From assembly GCA_030620115.1 (NCBI GenBank), contig JAUXFG010000028.1:1-34890 (forward strand): a DNA stretch of 34,890 nucleotides, in the 5' to 3' direction. Both the position numbers and the translations under genes were made by a program. Numbering within the stretch: the first letter of the stretch is position 1; every line of letters starts with the position of its first letter. Shown here piece after piece: positions 32,961-34,890 of the stretch. The DNA comes from Candidatus Fermentibacterota bacterium (GTDB lineage Bacteria > JAFGKV01). The notes under the pieces were generated by a model that searched no databases, was not told the origin of the DNA, and worked only from the letters and a program-made list of their open reading frames with translations.

Positions 32961-33716
32961 TCAGGATGGAGAGCGTTTAGGTTGTTCCCTGACAAGCCCC
33001 AAAAGAGGGAGATCTTTGATGTGCCGGAAGGTGCGACAGAAAACGACTTTTCCTCCCTTGGAATAGATCCCGTCCATCATATCCGTGAACGCCTGCAGCG
33101 TTTCGACCTCAAGGAGCGCCGCAGTCAGCGTTCTCCTCTCCCCCTGACGCTTCTGTTGGGCCAGGCTCAAAACACGTGCTCCTTGAAGAACCCCCTCATC
33201 CTGCAAAGCCGATGCTGGATCACTCTCAAGCAAGCGGAGACAGATGATCCAGTGACCCTGCTTGAACTCATCTATTCGTTGAAGCATCGTTTCATGTTGA
33301 TTCTCAGAAATCGGAAATACAGGTGGGCTCGAACCCGGGTCAAGCATTCGCGCGATGGATTCCACAAGGCTCCGGTTATCAAAGGGCTTTGCCATGAAGC
33401 CGTCCGCCCCCTCGTTTATGCAGCGCGCGATGTCTTCAACACAGTCAATCGCAGTGAGCACCAGCACGGGGATATCGGCAGTTCGTGGGTTGCTCTTGAG
33501 TCTTCTGCACACCTCGTGTCCGTCAATCTCAGCCATTCTGATGTCAAGAAGAATCACCCCGAACTCTTCTGCCTCCACCAGGGCCAACCCTTGGGAACCG
33601 GTGAGTGCGCCGATGACCTCGAAACCCCTGATACCCAGCAACGTCTGCAAGAACTCAATGATATCTTGATCATCATCAATGACTAGTATTCTCCGGTTCC
33701 GTGGTTCCGCAGTCAT
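32961..33716 (-). CDS. Response regulator with unrecognised C-terminal domain
   Basis: A 251-residue protein. Residues 8-127 form a CheY-like receiver with the acidic cluster Asp14-Asp16, phosphorylated Asp58 in ILLDIRM, Thr88 in VLVLTA and Lys110 in FMAKPF. About 140-251 is a mostly helical region (MLQRIDEFKQGHWIICLRLLESDP...) followed by basic LVREQPKRS. It contains no helix-turn-helix, GGDEF, EAL or HD motif that I recognise, so it is probably a protein-interaction output. The start overlaps the histidine kinase stop by four bases (ATGA), so the two are a cognate pair. Confidence 0.9.
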   Translation of the reverse strand: MTAEPRNRRILVIDDDQDIIEFLQTLLGIRGFEVIGALTGSQGLALVEAEEFGVILLDIRMAEIDGHEVCRRLKSNPRTADIPVLVLTAIDCVEDIARCINEGADGFMAKPFDNRSLVESIARMLDPGSSPPVFPISENQHETMLQRIDEFKQGHWIICLRLLESDPASALQDEGVLQGARVLSLAQQKRQGERRTLTAALLEVETLQAFTDMMDGIYSKGGKVVFCRTFRHIKDLPLLGLVREQPKRSPS

Positions 33717-34573
33717 GTGCCCCCACCCCCGCCGGTGCTCCGGCCATAATCCACGTCGGGGTTTTCCTCGCCCGGCTCCGATGTGGGCAGCTCGAAGCAG
33801 AAAGCTGAACCCTTGCCGGCTTCGCTACGCACCTCGATGTCCACACCATGTGCCCGCAGTATCCTCTTCACAATGGCGAGGCCCAGACCAGTCCCACCGA
33901 ATTTCCGTCGCACGGAGCCATCCGTCTGCCGGTATCTGTCAAAGATGAATCGCTGAGCTTCCTGTGGAATACCACAACCGGTGTCTTCCACCCTGACACA
34001 GACCTTCCCATCCTTCGGCTCAGAGACCGCGATATGGATTCTCCCGCCTGAGTTCGTGAACTTCATGGCGTTTGACAGGAGATTGGCAAAGACCCGTTCG
34101 ATTCTGGTCCTGTCGCCTGCCACCAAGATGGGCCGATCCGGTAGGGTAATGGAGAATTGAAAACCCTTTTCTCTGATGGATGGTTTGAAGTTTCGCCCGA
34201 GATCCTCCAAAAGCTTCTTCAGAGGAAACGGTCTCAGACGATTCGGCGCCAGGGCCCATCCCATCCTATGGAATTGGAGGATCTGGTTGATGAGATCGAC
34301 GATCCCGGCCGCATTTCTTTGAATGATCTCCAGCGACTTGCGTTGCCGCGCGCCGATTTTCCCCAGATCACCATTCAAAAGCATTTCCGTATAACCGATG
34401 ATCGTCACCAATGGTGTCCTCAGCTCATGAGAGACATTGCCGCTGCATTCGTCCATCAGCGCCTCTAATCCGTGCAATTCCTCATTCTCTGCTGAAAGCC
34501 GTGCCACCTCGGCTTCGAGTCTTTCGATGAGCGCGTCCTTTGATTCGATCTTCTGTTCAGTCACGTGCGTCAT
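33713..34573 (-). CDS. Soluble sensor histidine kinase
   Basis: A protein of 286 residues from the ATG at 34573; a TTG at 34636 would add 21 residues, and neither start has a good ribosome site. A coiled coil (ESKDALIERLEAEVARLSAENEEL) leads to the dimerisation helix with the phosphorylated His in VSHELRTPLVT. Then come N box NLLSNAMKF, G1 DTGCGIP, F box FDRYRQTD and G2 GGTGLGLAIVKRI. The end is a Gly-rich tail. There is no transmembrane or PAS domain, so it probably receives its signal from a partner protein in the cytoplasm. It overlaps the response regulator gene by four bases and is the first gene of the pair. Confidence 0.92.
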   Translation of the reverse strand: MTHVTEQKIESKDALIERLEAEVARLSAENEELHGLEALMDECSGNVSHELRTPLVTIIGYTEMLLNGDLGKIGARQRKSLEIIQRNAAGIVDLINQILQFHRMGWALAPNRLRPFPLKKLLEDLGRNFKPSIREKGFQFSITLPDRPILVAGDRTRIERVFANLLSNAMKFTNSGGRIHIAVSEPKDGKVCVRVEDTGCGIPQEAQRFIFDRYRQTDGSVRRKFGGTGLGLAIVKRILRAHGVDIEVRSEAGKGSAFCFELPTSEPGEENPDVDYGRSTGGGGGT

Positions 34574-34732
34574 GGCTCCGAAGTGAGAGAGCGGATCAAT
34601 AGAACGTATGACGACAAAAGGCGTCAACGTCTGCAATGTGATCGAAACACAGATTCACGTCAACCATTGCCGGGAATGGGGGCTTGCCAACGAACCGCCT
34701 TGAATATAAGACTACAGCGAAAAAAGCAACAT

Positions 34733-34768
34733 CTGTCATTCTGAGCGCCTCAAAGGAGCGAAGAATCT
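34733..34768. repeat. Interspersed CTGTCATTCTGAG repeat, third copy
   Basis: This 36-base sequence (CTGTCATTCTGAGCG...GAAGAATCT) matches the reverse complement of 17342-17377 with a few changes. It is the only feature noted in the non-coding tail 34637-34890. Confidence 0.7.
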
Positions 34769-34890
34769 CTCTTCATCTCCACGACCTCTCCTTCCTCTGT
34801 GGCAATCCTCATTCTTCCACCATTCCTATCCTATACTACATGAGACATGTTCCAGCTGGAGGGCCATCCGCCGGTTGTCGGATCTTCGAC

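Noticed and set aside
32982-33686. A 234-codon plus-strand frame
   Set aside because: It lies entirely opposite the response regulator gene, whose conserved residues identify the coding strand.

Overview
The window reads as a piece of a chromosome from an uncultured Gram-negative bacterium, most likely of the FCB group or a neighbouring candidate phylum (the Eisenbacteria, Latescibacterota, KSB1 or Zixibacteria type). The support is a PorV/PorQ-like outer membrane protein coupled to a BNR/FlgD-tailed secreted protein, a peptidase-MA/TolB-propeller/Omp85-like fusion, the murein recycling ligase Mpl, SGNH-TPR proteins, and the kinds of interspersed palindromic repeats often seen in such genomes. 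The phylum is an inference. No rRNA, tRNA, CRISPR array, transposase or phage gene was seen.

Layout. 1-398: a structured repeat (55-271) next to a short leftward ORF. 399-5954 (+): two family-4-like glycosyltransferases sharing an HDFYWE motif; the first is a 1393-residue fusion to a phosphodiester glycosidase (NAGPA-type) domain. 6028-11650 (-): an envelope operon of lipoprotein, metalloprotease/propeller/barrel fusion and recG. 11651-11951: a possible 52-residue ORF and a hairpin. 11952-17111 (-): alpha/beta hydrolase, GNAT acetyltransferase and a secreted multidomain GH13 enzyme. 17112-17608: repeats and a rho-independent terminator. 17609-20707 (-): pcm, a STAS protein and an SGNH/TPR protein whose start codon lies inside the second copy of the window-start repeat. 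20822-25532 (-): mpl, then a degenerate HD-GYP protein and a HEAT-repeat protein that seem to share an N-terminal module. 25533-26543: a non-coding kilobase made largely of repeats. 26544-28897 (+): the secreted BNR/FlgD protein and the PorV-like protein, overlapping by one base. 28955-32940 (+): five tightly coupled genes for corrinoid-dependent methyl transfer (corrinoid protein, homocysteine methyltransferase, MttB-like methyltransferase), a nitrilase-family amidase and a small basic membrane protein. 32961-34573 (-): a histidine kinase and a response regulator with an unfamiliar C-terminal domain. 34574-34890: no gene seen beyond a possible kinase extension; one repeat.

The most promising leads are two. 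The methyltransferase operon has the parts for moving a methyl group from a quaternary or tertiary amine through a corrinoid protein directly to homocysteine, without an adjacent folate methyltransferase. The HEAT/degenerate HD-GYP pair looks like a two-protein module of unknown function. The GT4-NAGPA fusion and the repeat family that sits on gene starts are also worth a look.
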